Shown one piece after another: positions 18,458 through 26,565 of a stretch of 64,000 nucleotides of DNA. Every line of letters starts with the position of its first letter. The first letter of the stretch is position 1. Source of the stretch: Daejeonella rubra (GTDB lineage Bacteria > Bacteroidota > Bacteroidia > Sphingobacteriales > Sphingobacteriaceae). The notes beneath the pieces are model-generated. The model had not been told where the DNA came from and searched no databases. It saw only the letters and a program-made list of their open reading frames with translations. The position numbers were made by a program, and so were the translations under genes. The stretch lies in the NCBI RefSeq assembly GCF_900103545.1, contig NZ_FNHH01000005.1:124001-188000 (forward strand). Reading direction: 5' to 3'.

Positions 18458-19138
18458 ATGAAAAGAACAAATTTAAGAATAGCAACATTCGGATTAGCCA
18501 TCGCTACATCAACATTGCTGTTTCAAGGCTGTGCAACTGCCACAAAAACACAAAAAGGTGCAGTAATTGGTGCAGCAACAGGTGGTACACTTGGTGCCAT
18601 AATTGGTAAGAAAGCTGGTAATACAGCTGTTGGAGCAATCATCGGTGGTGCAATCGGTGGTACAGCGGGTGCATTAATAGGTCGTAAAATGGATCGCCAG
18701 GCTGAAGAAATTAAACAATCAATTCCAAATGCAGAAGTTATCCGTGAAGGTGAAGGTATTATTGTAAAATTTGACTCAGGTATATTATTTGATGTAAACC
18801 AAAATACCCTGAAAACAAATGCACGTTCTAATATCGAGAGTCTTGCAACGTCACTTAAAAACAATCCGGAAACAACAATTTTAATTGTTGGACATACCGA
18901 TGCTACTGGTACAGATGCATACAACCTGAAACTTTCAGAACGTCGTGCAGCAGCAGTTAGATCTTATACTATTGCTCAGGGAATCACTGCATCACGTTTA
19001 ACAACTGAAGGAAGAGGTGAAAGTGAAGCAATCGCAGATAACACAACTGAAGAGGGCAGAGCTTTAAACCGTCGTGTTGAGATCGTGATCGTTGCTAATG
19101 AAACAATGAAACAAGAAGCAAAATCAAGTGTTCAATAA
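18458..19138 (+). CDS. Glycine-zipper OmpA-family lipoprotein
   Basis: The 226-residue protein has a lipoprotein signal with lipobox FQGC (Cys at about residue 25). Next come two glycine-zipper stretches rich in GAxxGxxxG (about 33-75) and a C-terminal OmpA-like peptidoglycan-binding domain (about 110-215) with GHTDATGTDAYN and LSERRAAAV. It would anchor the outer membrane to murein. Length and arrangement are typical of YiaD-like proteins. A perfect 16-bp hairpin terminator follows. Confidence 0.95.
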   Translation: MKRTNLRIATFGLAIATSTLLFQGCATATKTQKGAVIGAATGGTLGAIIGKKAGNTAVGAIIGGAIGGTAGALIGRKMDRQAEEIKQSIPNAEVIREGEGIIVKFDSGILFDVNQNTLKTNARSNIESLATSLKNNPETTILIVGHTDATGTDAYNLKLSERRAAAVRSYTIAQGITASRLTTEGRGESEAIADNTTEEGRALNRRVEIVIVANETMKQEAKSSVQ

Positions 19139-19152
19139 ATAATAATTTTTTT

Positions 19153-19190
19153 AAAAAAGCCGCATTGGATTACTCCAATGCGGCTTTTTT
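19153..19190. terminator. Bidirectional rho-independent terminator
   Basis: A perfect 16-bp stem (core GCCGCATTGG/CCAATGCGGC) with a 6-nt loop is bordered by A6 and T6. It sits between the convergent OmpA-family gene and the YfiT-like gene. Confidence 0.95.
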
Positions 19191-19192
19191 AT

Positions 19193-19729
19193 TTACCAGG
19201 CTCTGTACTTCTTCGTCTCTGTTATATGTGCAAGATGATGCTCTCCATGCCAGACATACATACTTAGCACTTCGGCCAGAGAATAATTTCTACCCCGTTC
19301 AGGGTGATAATAAGTTTTGGCGAAATCCTGAGGTTTGAATGTTCTTATAAAAGAAACCCACCTTCTGTGAAGGCTATCCAGAAGGTCAAGAGAATCTTCA
19401 ACCGGACTGTACTTAGCCTCCTCACATTCAGCCCAGCGTTCTTCATGATACAATCTGATCGTAGGATTGTCTTCAGTGAATGCTAATTTGAAACGTATAT
19501 AAGCATTTGCATGACTGTCGGGAAGATGATGTAAAACCTGCCTGAGGGTCCAGCCTCCTTCTCTGTATGGAGTATCCAGCTGCACATCATCCAGATTGGA
19601 AACTGCCAGGCGGATTTTAGACGGCAATTCAGCGAGTCTGTCAATCAGGATCGCATACTCATCATCTTCAAGCTCCCTGTAGGTAAACTTGCCAATAGGG
19701 TATTTTAGTTTTTCAAGATCTGTACTCAT
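19193..19729 (-). CDS. YfiT/DinB-superfamily metal-dependent protein (bacillithiol transferase-like)
   Basis: The 178-residue protein closely follows the YfiT pattern: LRQVLHHLPDSHANAYIRFK with a metal-binding His in the first helix region, and WHGEHHLAHI near the C-terminus supplying the other two His residues. The family has a DinB four-helix bundle and includes thiol-dependent S-transferases. It is the last gene of a minus-strand run with an MDMPI-like gene (11 bp upstream), an aldehyde dehydrogenase and an amidase. The thiol cofactor used is an inference only. Confidence 0.85.
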   Translation of the reverse strand: MSTDLEKLKYPIGKFTYRELEDDEYAILIDRLAELPSKIRLAVSNLDDVQLDTPYREGGWTLRQVLHHLPDSHANAYIRFKLAFTEDNPTIRLYHEERWAECEEAKYSPVEDSLDLLDSLHRRWVSFIRTFKPQDFAKTYYHPERGRNYSLAEVLSMYVWHGEHHLAHITETKKYRAW

Positions 19730-19740
19730 ATTAATTATTT

Positions 19741-20556
19741 TTAAACCATGAATGACCGCATTAATAGTGCATGGCGACCTAAGTCCTGATCACCTGTTAC
19801 CTGCCAATACTGGCCGGCCTCATAAATGTCAATTCCTTTAGAGAATAACATCCATGCTATATTCTGATCAATATAAACATGCGCATCTGACGGCCCTTCT
19901 GTAAGAGTAAATTCCCATTTATTATCCCGCCTGATTATTGTCCATACCCCACCGGCATCACCAACGATCTCCACAGAAATTATCGTGTTGACAACAGGAT
20001 GGAGGTCTCTGAAGTGATGGGGCAAAGCCTTCATACATATCTCCAAAAATGGGTTATAGAGGTGTCGGTCCAGCAATAAGCGGGCACCCACAGCCTGCCT
20101 GATCTGCTGTTGATGTAACCACCTTTCAGTAAATTCTCTGGCAATGTCAAAACGATTATCAGAAATTTCATCACCTGCCCAGGAGACCGGAAATATCGCA
20201 TTATCGTCAGGATCCAAACCTTTCAGATAAAGGTATAATTCCTCCTGAATTATTTTTAATTGAGCAACTAGGATCATGGGGCTAACTCTTTCAAAAGCAC
20301 TAACCCATCCGGCGTTTAAATTATTAAGGTAATCAAGTAATTCGGCCTGGTTATTTATCTCAGCAACAGTCATCTTATAGCCATCACGGCCGATGGATAA
20401 TCTTCTTATTGCCCCATCAAGTAAATGTGCCACTATATCTTTCACTCTCCATTTCTTACAAATGGTATCATTATTCCATTGCTGCGGACTTAAGCCAGAC
20501 AGAACCTCAATCAGTGAAGAATCAAGTTGGGGAAAGAGTGGTAAGACATCAATCAT
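19741..20556 (-). CDS. Maleylpyruvate isomerase N-terminal-domain (DinB-like) protein
   Basis: The 271-residue protein has the MDMPI/DinB-like N-terminal bundle: WRVKDIVAHLLDG carries the first metal-binding His, and FTERWLHQQQIRQAVG matches the second helix with a WxHQ motif. The C-terminal part (about 190-270) looks like a sterol-carrier-type beta domain. Such proteins are often thiol-dependent isomerases or transferases; the substrate here is unknown. Only 4 bp separate it from the aldehyde dehydrogenase, so they are co-transcribed. Confidence 0.75.
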   Translation of the reverse strand: MIDVLPLFPQLDSSLIEVLSGLSPQQWNNDTICKKWRVKDIVAHLLDGAIRRLSIGRDGYKMTVAEINNQAELLDYLNNLNAGWVSAFERVSPMILVAQLKIIQEELYLYLKGLDPDDNAIFPVSWAGDEISDNRFDIAREFTERWLHQQQIRQAVGARLLLDRHLYNPFLEICMKALPHHFRDLHPVVNTIISVEIVGDAGGVWTIIRRDNKWEFTLTEGPSDAHVYIDQNIAWMLFSKGIDIYEAGQYWQVTGDQDLGRHALLMRSFMV

Positions 20557-20560
20557 ATGA

Positions 20561-21958
20561 TCAGAGGATCTTTTTAAACCATTTTAACAATCCGCCTTTA
20601 TTTCCATATGGAGGATATGCGAATTTACTGAAATCCATGGTTGACTGAAACATTACCCCTCGTTCATGAGAAAAAGCCTTAAATCCATAGAAACCATGAC
20701 AGCTGCCATTCCCGCTGTTGCCAATGCCGCCAAAGGGGAGGTTGGGATTAGAAATATGCAAAACCACATCATTTACACAAGTTCCGCCGGCAGAAGTTTG
20801 CCTGATCGTATCCTGAACTATTGAATCTGAACCTGAAAAAATATATAAGGCCAATGGTTTTGCTCTTTGGTTGACCAGATCGATCGCTTCCTGAATAGAG
20901 GAATAGGTAATTACCGGTAATAATGGACCGAATATCTCTTCCTGCATAATTGCCGATGAAAGAGATACCCTGTTTAAAATAGTTGGTTCAAGAGTTTGAT
21001 CTTCATCGCTATCTGTACCCCCTTTCACAATGACTGCACCCTCCTCAATAGCCTTATTCCTAAGATCCTTTAACCGATTGTAATGCCCTGAGCTAATGAT
21101 CTTTCCATAACTTGATCGATCAAGCATATTGTTTTTACGGTATAACTGATCGATCTTCTCTGATGCAAGCCTGAGAAACTCCTGCTCCTGTTCTGTTTTA
21201 ACTAAAACATAATCAGGGGCAATACAGGTCTGCCCGGAGTTCATAAACTTACCCCAAACTATCTTTTCTGCTGCTTTCTCCAGGTTCGCATCTTCGGCAA
21301 TAATTGCCGGTGATTTTCCTCCTAACTCCAGCGTTACCGAGCTCAAATGCTTAGCCGCAGCTTCCATTATAACCTTACCGATCTTCGGACTTCCGGTAAA
21401 AAAGATATGGTCGAATGGTAATTTTAAAAGCGCTTCAGATAAAGTGGCATCACCTTCAAAACAGGCAGCTTCCCTGCTTTCAAAATGATCATTGATCAAT
21501 TTTGTGGCAAGGGCAGCGGTCGCGCTACTTAGTTCGGAGGGTTTGAGCATAGCTGTATTCCCGGCAGCAATTGCAGAAACCAGGGGGGCTATGAGAAGCT
21601 GAAAGGGATAATTCCATGGGGCAATGATCAAAGAAACGCCCTTAGGCTCATAGTATATTCGATTTTTTGTGAACAAACTACTCATACTTGCAGAAACCCT
21701 TCTGGGCTTCATCCAGGAGGAAAGATTCTTTATTGCAAAATCGATTTCAGCGTAAACAAAGTAAACCTCTGTTAATGCAGCTTCAAATTCACACTTGCGC
21801 AAATCTTTCTCCAGTGCATCAAAGATCAGCCTTTCATTCTCCTGAATCAGAAATTTTAGCTTTTTGAGCTTTTCCTTCCTTTCATAAGCAGTGGTATTTC
21901 TTAAAATTAAGCTATGAGCCCTTTGCAGCTCAAATATTTGGTTGAGATTTTCTTGCAT
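20561..21958 (-). CDS. Aldehyde dehydrogenase family protein (class 3 type)
   Basis: The 465-residue protein has the ALDH catalytic residues: Asn115 in APWNYP, Glu211 in LELGGKSP and nucleophile Cys245 in SGQTCIAPDY, with the nucleotide-binding FTGSPKIGK at 187-195. The shorter length and PNLPFGGIGNSG C-terminal motif fit the NAD(P)-dependent fatty or aromatic aldehyde dehydrogenase group. It lies 41 bp downstream of the amidase gene and 4 bp upstream of the MDMPI-like gene. The substrate cannot be predicted. Confidence 0.93.
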   Translation of the reverse strand: MQENLNQIFELQRAHSLILRNTTAYERKEKLKKLKFLIQENERLIFDALEKDLRKCEFEAALTEVYFVYAEIDFAIKNLSSWMKPRRVSASMSSLFTKNRIYYEPKGVSLIIAPWNYPFQLLIAPLVSAIAAGNTAMLKPSELSSATAALATKLINDHFESREAACFEGDATLSEALLKLPFDHIFFTGSPKIGKVIMEAAAKHLSSVTLELGGKSPAIIAEDANLEKAAEKIVWGKFMNSGQTCIAPDYVLVKTEQEQEFLRLASEKIDQLYRKNNMLDRSSYGKIISSGHYNRLKDLRNKAIEEGAVIVKGGTDSDEDQTLEPTILNRVSLSSAIMQEEIFGPLLPVITYSSIQEAIDLVNQRAKPLALYIFSGSDSIVQDTIRQTSAGGTCVNDVVLHISNPNLPFGGIGNSGNGSCHGFYGFKAFSHERGVMFQSTMDFSKFAYPPYGNKGGLLKWFKKIL

Positions 21959-21999
21959 AATGGAGAATAAATCCAGCTTTTAAGCAGGTGTACTGATTT

Positions 22000-23673
22000 C
22001 TAAAAATTCATTGCCGGATGTTTCTGATTAAAGTTTGTTGCCTTTTGATAGGCCTGTGCGATTTTCAATAATTTACCCTCGCCAAACAACTGTCCGGTAA
22101 AGGTAATGCTTGCAGGCAAGCCATTTCTGAAACCATTGGGTAAAACTACACAGGGATGACCACTTAAATTTGTAGCCAGCAAATTTTGCCCAAATGCAGG
22201 TGCAATAAAAACATCGATACCCTTCATTTTTTTATTCAGCTGCTCAATTAGCATCGTTCTTGCCCTGTTGGCCTGAATATAATCTATAGCTGGTATAAAA
22301 TGAGCAGACCTGAAACCACTTGGCCAGGCATTTTTATCCTGTTTCACCATCAGGTCGTCACGATTCGACAAAGTCAGCTCCTCAAAAGCAGCTCCTGACT
22401 CAGCGGAAAGAACGATCAGCATATCTCTGTAAGGCAATTCAGGAAGTTCCAGCGAAACCATCTCAGCCCCCATTTCTTTTAATTTTAGGATACTTAAACT
22501 GTCATTTGCTGAATTTGCATACTTTCTGCTGAATTCGGACTTGATATACCCGATCCGAATTCCCTTCAGACTTGATCCAATGGGTGAACTATAGTTGAAA
22601 GGCGCTGAAATCAGGCTCAGGTCTTTATCATCTGCCCCTTGAATAGCGTTGAATACGATGGCACAATCTTCCACACTTCTGGTTATAGGGCCAAGCTTAT
22701 CCATACTCCAGCTTAAGGCCATTGCACCATATTTACTGATCCTGCCAAAGCTCGGACGGAGTCCGGTTGTGCCACATTCTGAGGAAGGTGAAACAATAGA
22801 TCCAAGAGTTTCAGATCCGATAGCAAAGGGCATACATCCGGCAGCCACCGCTGATGCAGATCCTGCTGAAGAGCCGCTGGAGCCTCGGTTAAGATCCCAT
22901 GGATTTTTAGTTTTGCCACCAAACCACACATCACCCATAGCTAATTCGCCTAAAGTCATTTTTGCGATCAGTATAGCACCGGCACTCTCCAATTTGGTAA
23001 TAACGGTTGCATCCACATCAATATTCTGATCCTTATAAGGAACTGATCCCCAGGTAGTTTTGTATTCCTTTACTGCCAGAAGGTCTTTTGCTCCAAAAGG
23101 AATTCCATGTAATAATCCCCTGTATTTACCGGAAGCGATCTCGGCATCAGCCTTTTTTGCATTCCTCATGGCACGCTCTTCAGTAATTGTTATTGCAAAT
23201 AGTAATTTCGGATCATATTTTTTGATCCGGTCAATAAAAAAGCGGGTCAATTCAACAGAAGATATTTGTCTGGTACGGATCAGTTCAGCTAATTGTCTGA
23301 CAGTAAAAAAGGCAAGATCATCTTTTGTTGCAGGCATTTTCAAATTCAGCTCGGATGATGCTTTAAAATAGTTTGCCTTGTCCGGGAACTGGTACGCTAC
23401 CGGAAGCGGATTGAAATTCAAGGCCGGCGAAACAGAATTAGGAATATTTAATTTGCGTATTGCTACCAAGCTTTTTCGCTGTCCTTCCAGATCTGTAAGC
23501 ATAGAGTCAGCCTCAACATCCGTAAAATCAAGTCCCATGATTTTTTGAGCTTGTTTAACCAGAGAAATGCTGATCTTTTCTTCTTCTGCCTTTTGGGTGA
23601 TAAAACCACCAAGCGTAAAACTTAAAAGGCAAAGCATAGCAATGATACTATTTCGGCGGGTAATGAGTTTCAT
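22000..23673 (-). CDS. Secreted amidase-signature-family hydrolase
   Basis: The 557-residue protein has the Ser-cisSer-Lys triad of the amidase signature: Lys196 in FGAKD, Ser268 in the Gly/Ser loop and Ser292 in ETLGSIVSP. The N-terminus MKLITRRNSIIAM with a hydrophobic stretch is an export signal; the paired arginines hint at Tat but lack the full motif. The extra 90 residues before the domain are not recognisable. It would hydrolyse an amide outside the cytoplasm. It is the first gene of a run continuing into ALDH, MDMPI-like and YfiT-like genes. Glu-tRNA amidotransferase activity is unlikely given the signal peptide. Confidence 0.9.
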   Translation of the reverse strand: MKLITRRNSIIAMLCLLSFTLGGFITQKAEEEKISISLVKQAQKIMGLDFTDVEADSMLTDLEGQRKSLVAIRKLNIPNSVSPALNFNPLPVAYQFPDKANYFKASSELNLKMPATKDDLAFFTVRQLAELIRTRQISSVELTRFFIDRIKKYDPKLLFAITITEERAMRNAKKADAEIASGKYRGLLHGIPFGAKDLLAVKEYKTTWGSVPYKDQNIDVDATVITKLESAGAILIAKMTLGELAMGDVWFGGKTKNPWDLNRGSSGSSAGSASAVAAGCMPFAIGSETLGSIVSPSSECGTTGLRPSFGRISKYGAMALSWSMDKLGPITRSVEDCAIVFNAIQGADDKDLSLISAPFNYSSPIGSSLKGIRIGYIKSEFSRKYANSANDSLSILKLKEMGAEMVSLELPELPYRDMLIVLSAESGAAFEELTLSNRDDLMVKQDKNAWPSGFRSAHFIPAIDYIQANRARTMLIEQLNKKMKGIDVFIAPAFGQNLLATNLSGHPCVVLPNGFRNGLPASITFTGQLFGEGKLLKIAQAYQKATNFNQKHPAMNF

Positions 23674-23744
23674 AGGATGTTATTTATGGTTGAGCATAAA
23701 TTTAATGAAAGAAACAGTAAATTAAGCCCTCAGATAATATTTAT

Positions 23745-24977
23745 ATGACACGTCGACTTTCCATCTTATTTATACTAATGGGTACCTGTATTTCCTTGCA
23801 GGCACAAACCACAAAAACTGGTGTTTTGGTAATCGGTAATACACCCACAGCAGTTGCGGCATCTATACAATCTGCCCGATCAGGTGCAAAGACCATGTAT
23901 CTGACTCAATCCTTATCCCTTAATGCAATATTTTCTGAAGAGGATCTGCCTTTTATAAAGAATATTAGAAATCATTATTCTCTGAAAGAAAGAAGGAGAT
24001 CAAAAGCCACAGACTCGATCATTGCCTTACCTGTTATTCTTAAACAGGCCTCTAATCTGATTAAAAGCATCAGTGATTCTGTTAAAAACCTGACTATTAA
24101 TAATAACAATGCAGTTGATGATATCAAAAAAGACGGGAAAGGCTGGGAAATAAGATTAAAAGGCGGTCAGAAGATAAAGGCTGATGTGGTAGTTGATGCA
24201 ACCGAAAATCTTTCTATTGCGTCTATGCTTAAGATAGATGTGAAAAAAACTATGGTCATCACCGGCAACAGTACTAATCCTTTTGAAAATAAACTTTACA
24301 GAAGTTCGGTAGCCCTTGGATACCTGGAGGATAGTTCCCCTTTTACGATTCCTATGGGTTCATTGATCCCTCAGGCAGTAGAAAATTTCATCATCATTCC
24401 TAAACAGACCGGCAAAATAAAGCTATCAAAAATGTCTGCGGGACAAGCTGCAGGCACCATTGCATCCTATTGTGCTTTCTTCAATACAAGCACAAAAAAC
24501 ATAAATGTGCGGGTAGTACAGGGCGAGTTACTGGCATTTGATGCAATACTTATCCCTTATTCGGATATTGAGCTGAAAGACCCTAATTTTCTCACTTTTC
24601 AGCGCCTGGGTCTTAGCGGACTTATAAAATCAGGTTTAACAAATGGCAAGATACATTTTGACACTGCCGGGTTTGTAAAAGCTGAAGACCTACGAAGCTC
24701 CATGAGAGAATTCTACACAAGAAGTCAGCTTTGGTTTGCGGATAATAAAAAAGATACTTTAACTATTGATGATGCGATCAGTCTGTTCAAATTCATTGCT
24801 AACCGCGGGAATGAGCTCAATAAGGAGATAGAAGAAGGCTGGAAGGTAAGCTTTAAACTGAACAGTGTCTATGATCCCAAAAGAAATATTAGCAGAAAAG
24901 AATTTGGTATTCTGGCCGATAAATATCTTCAACCCTATAACATACGAGTGGATATATCCGGGAATTTATTACGCTGA
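23745..24977 (+). CDS. Secreted FAD-dependent-oxidoreductase-like protein, degenerate
   Basis: The 410-residue protein has a signal peptide (1-20), then a Rossmann-like beta-alpha-beta start (VLVIGNTPTAVAASIQSARSG) in which the GxGxxG of FAD-binding proteins is not preserved. Later segments (DVVVDATENL, MGSLIPQAVENFIIIPKQTGK, MSAGQAAGTIASY) resemble the FAD-dependent oxidoreductase family fused to xanthan-lyase-like proteins. FAD binding is doubtful because the dinucleotide loop is altered. It is divergent from the amidase gene and 26 bp upstream of a secreted DinB gene. Confidence 0.55.
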   Translation: MTRRLSILFILMGTCISLQAQTTKTGVLVIGNTPTAVAASIQSARSGAKTMYLTQSLSLNAIFSEEDLPFIKNIRNHYSLKERRRSKATDSIIALPVILKQASNLIKSISDSVKNLTINNNNAVDDIKKDGKGWEIRLKGGQKIKADVVVDATENLSIASMLKIDVKKTMVITGNSTNPFENKLYRSSVALGYLEDSSPFTIPMGSLIPQAVENFIIIPKQTGKIKLSKMSAGQAAGTIASYCAFFNTSTKNINVRVVQGELLAFDAILIPYSDIELKDPNFLTFQRLGLSGLIKSGLTNGKIHFDTAGFVKAEDLRSSMREFYTRSQLWFADNKKDTLTIDDAISLFKFIANRGNELNKEIEEGWKVSFKLNSVYDPKRNISRKEFGILADKYLQPYNIRVDISGNLLR

Positions 24978-25003
24978 TCTATTAAAAATTCAAAGAAGAA
25001 ATT

Positions 25004-25549
25004 ATGAAAAGCTTAAAAACACTTTTATTTTTCTTTGGGATACTGCTTATCAGTAACTCTCTGATTGCACAGGGCCTTAACAATGAGGTCGTTAAAGCGA
25101 ACATGATCATTGACTGGGAAAGAGCAAAAGCCTATACCAAAGAATATCTTGATGCCATGCCAGAGGATGGTATTAATTTTAAACCTATGGCAGATATCCG
25201 CAGTTTCGCAGAGCAAATGCTCCATATGTCGCAGGGAACAATTGGTATAATCTCTATCGGAACCGGGGCTGAGCCTATCTTCCAGGGGAAAGTCCTTGAA
25301 AAAATGGATGAGTATAAAAATAAAACAGCTTTGACCAGGGTTGTTCTTGAATGCTATGATTATGCCATTGAATCTATAAAGAATATGGATGCATCAAAAA
25401 TGGACAATTTGGTAAAAAGGGGGAATTATGAGACAGACCAGTTTGGATGGTTGAATAAAGCCTTTGAACATCAAACCCACCACCGTGCACAAACAACGAT
25501 CTATCTTAGATTAAAAGGTATCAAGCCACCCAATGAAAAATTATTCTGA
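25004..25549 (+). CDS. Secreted DinB-family protein
   Basis: The 181-residue protein has a signal peptide ending ...NSLIAQG, then a DinB-like bundle with SFAEQMLHMSQG and a C-terminal EHQTHHRAQTTIYLRLKG, which provides the metal-binding His residues. DinB-family proteins are metal-dependent and mostly uncharacterised; an exported form is common in this phylum. It follows the oxidoreductase-like gene by 26 bp and is probably co-transcribed. Confidence 0.88.
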   Translation: MKSLKTLLFFFGILLISNSLIAQGLNNEVVKANMIIDWERAKAYTKEYLDAMPEDGINFKPMADIRSFAEQMLHMSQGTIGIISIGTGAEPIFQGKVLEKMDEYKNKTALTRVVLECYDYAIESIKNMDASKMDNLVKRGNYETDQFGWLNKAFEHQTHHRAQTTIYLRLKGIKPPNEKLF

Positions 25550-25582
25550 TAATAGGAATACATTGCCTTATTAAATTTTTTC
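25550..25582 (+). terminator. Possible terminator after the secreted DinB gene
   Basis: TAATAGG and CCTTATTA can form an imperfect stem followed by six T residues. It lies directly after the DinB stop. Confidence 0.4.
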
Positions 25583-25636
25583 TGTTCGAATAATCTTATC
25601 AGATGATTAGTTCAACTCTTGCAGCTGAGATATATA

Positions 25637-26401
25637 TCACCTGTTTCGTGTAAGATTTTTATTTCCAGAATTTAAAATTTTCAAGGGGCTAACCTTCCTC
25701 ATCCGGTAACAATTCATAGCAGTTTCACCGAGTTTGTTGATCAGTTTATAGTTGACGATGGCACCAACTGCTGCTCCGATAACAGGTATAAGCTGAGCCA
25801 TTTTTGCCAGATCAATATAATCCCTGTATTCCTGCTGAAAGGTACGCCAGTCGAAATGCTCCACATCCTCCGGGAGCGACTTAACATAGGAATCCCAGTC
25901 TGACATCCGCTTAAACACCTGATTCCTGCCCTGCTGACTTGAGAAGGCGAGCTGGAAAATATGCAGAATGTACAAACGTTCCTTATAATCCTTCACATCG
26001 TAACCATATAAGGCTGCAATGTCAAATAAGAGTTTCATTTTTATGCCGATCAGAATTGGAAATTCAGCAAGACCAAGCAAAAAACCACCTGCACCTGTCA
26101 CAGCTCCTTCGGCTGAGGCTGTTTTTCTGTAAAACTCAATCCTTTCCTTCACAAAAGCTTCTCTAAGCTGTAATGAACTATCTTCCCTTGCCTCTTTAGT
26201 GATATATTTTGCACCAAAAAGAACTGCTTTGACCATCTTTTCAATCGCAATAGTAATTGCATTATGAACTTTCTCCGGGATCAGATTATTAAGACGGCTT
26301 TGCATACCCTTGGCGAGCTTATCCAGAATTGAAGGCTTTTTTTGAATCTTCAGTTTCCAGTGTTCGAGTTCCTTATAGGCTTTGATTTCGTAAGGTAGCA
26401 T
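25637..26401 (-). CDS. EcsC-family protein
   Basis: The 254-residue protein matches EcsC-like proteins: a basic N-terminal helix region, GAxTGxGGFLLGLAEFPILIG (about 103-125) and PVIGAAVGAIVNYKLINKLG (about 205-225), both amphipathic or hydrophobic. EcsC family function is unknown; in Bacillus it is encoded with an ABC transporter, but no transporter adjoins it here. It is a single minus-strand gene between two plus-strand units. Confidence 0.85.
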   Translation of the reverse strand: MLPYEIKAYKELEHWKLKIQKKPSILDKLAKGMQSRLNNLIPEKVHNAITIAIEKMVKAVLFGAKYITKEAREDSSLQLREAFVKERIEFYRKTASAEGAVTGAGGFLLGLAEFPILIGIKMKLLFDIAALYGYDVKDYKERLYILHIFQLAFSSQQGRNQVFKRMSDWDSYVKSLPEDVEHFDWRTFQQEYRDYIDLAKMAQLIPVIGAAVGAIVNYKLINKLGETAMNCYRMRKVSPLKILNSGNKNLTRNR

Positions 26402-26565
26402 CTGCTTATATATTCAAGATTAGGCCAATTCAAGCAATTTACTGAAATTATCTGTCAGAATATTCAATCTATAAAATTTGAATCTGCCATTTTTCTTTGA
26501 ATGAAATACCAAAATCAATGGCTTTCAATTGATGCAGAACTTACTAACTTGCATTAACCAAACCA

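Noticed and set aside
19193..20556. DNA-damage-inducible role for DinB-like genes
   Set aside because: The DinB-like bundle is a metal-dependent transferase fold; no damage-response operator is visible.
22000..23673. Glu-tRNA(Gln) amidotransferase subunit A
   Set aside because: A signal peptide and lack of gatB/gatC neighbours point to a secreted amidase instead.
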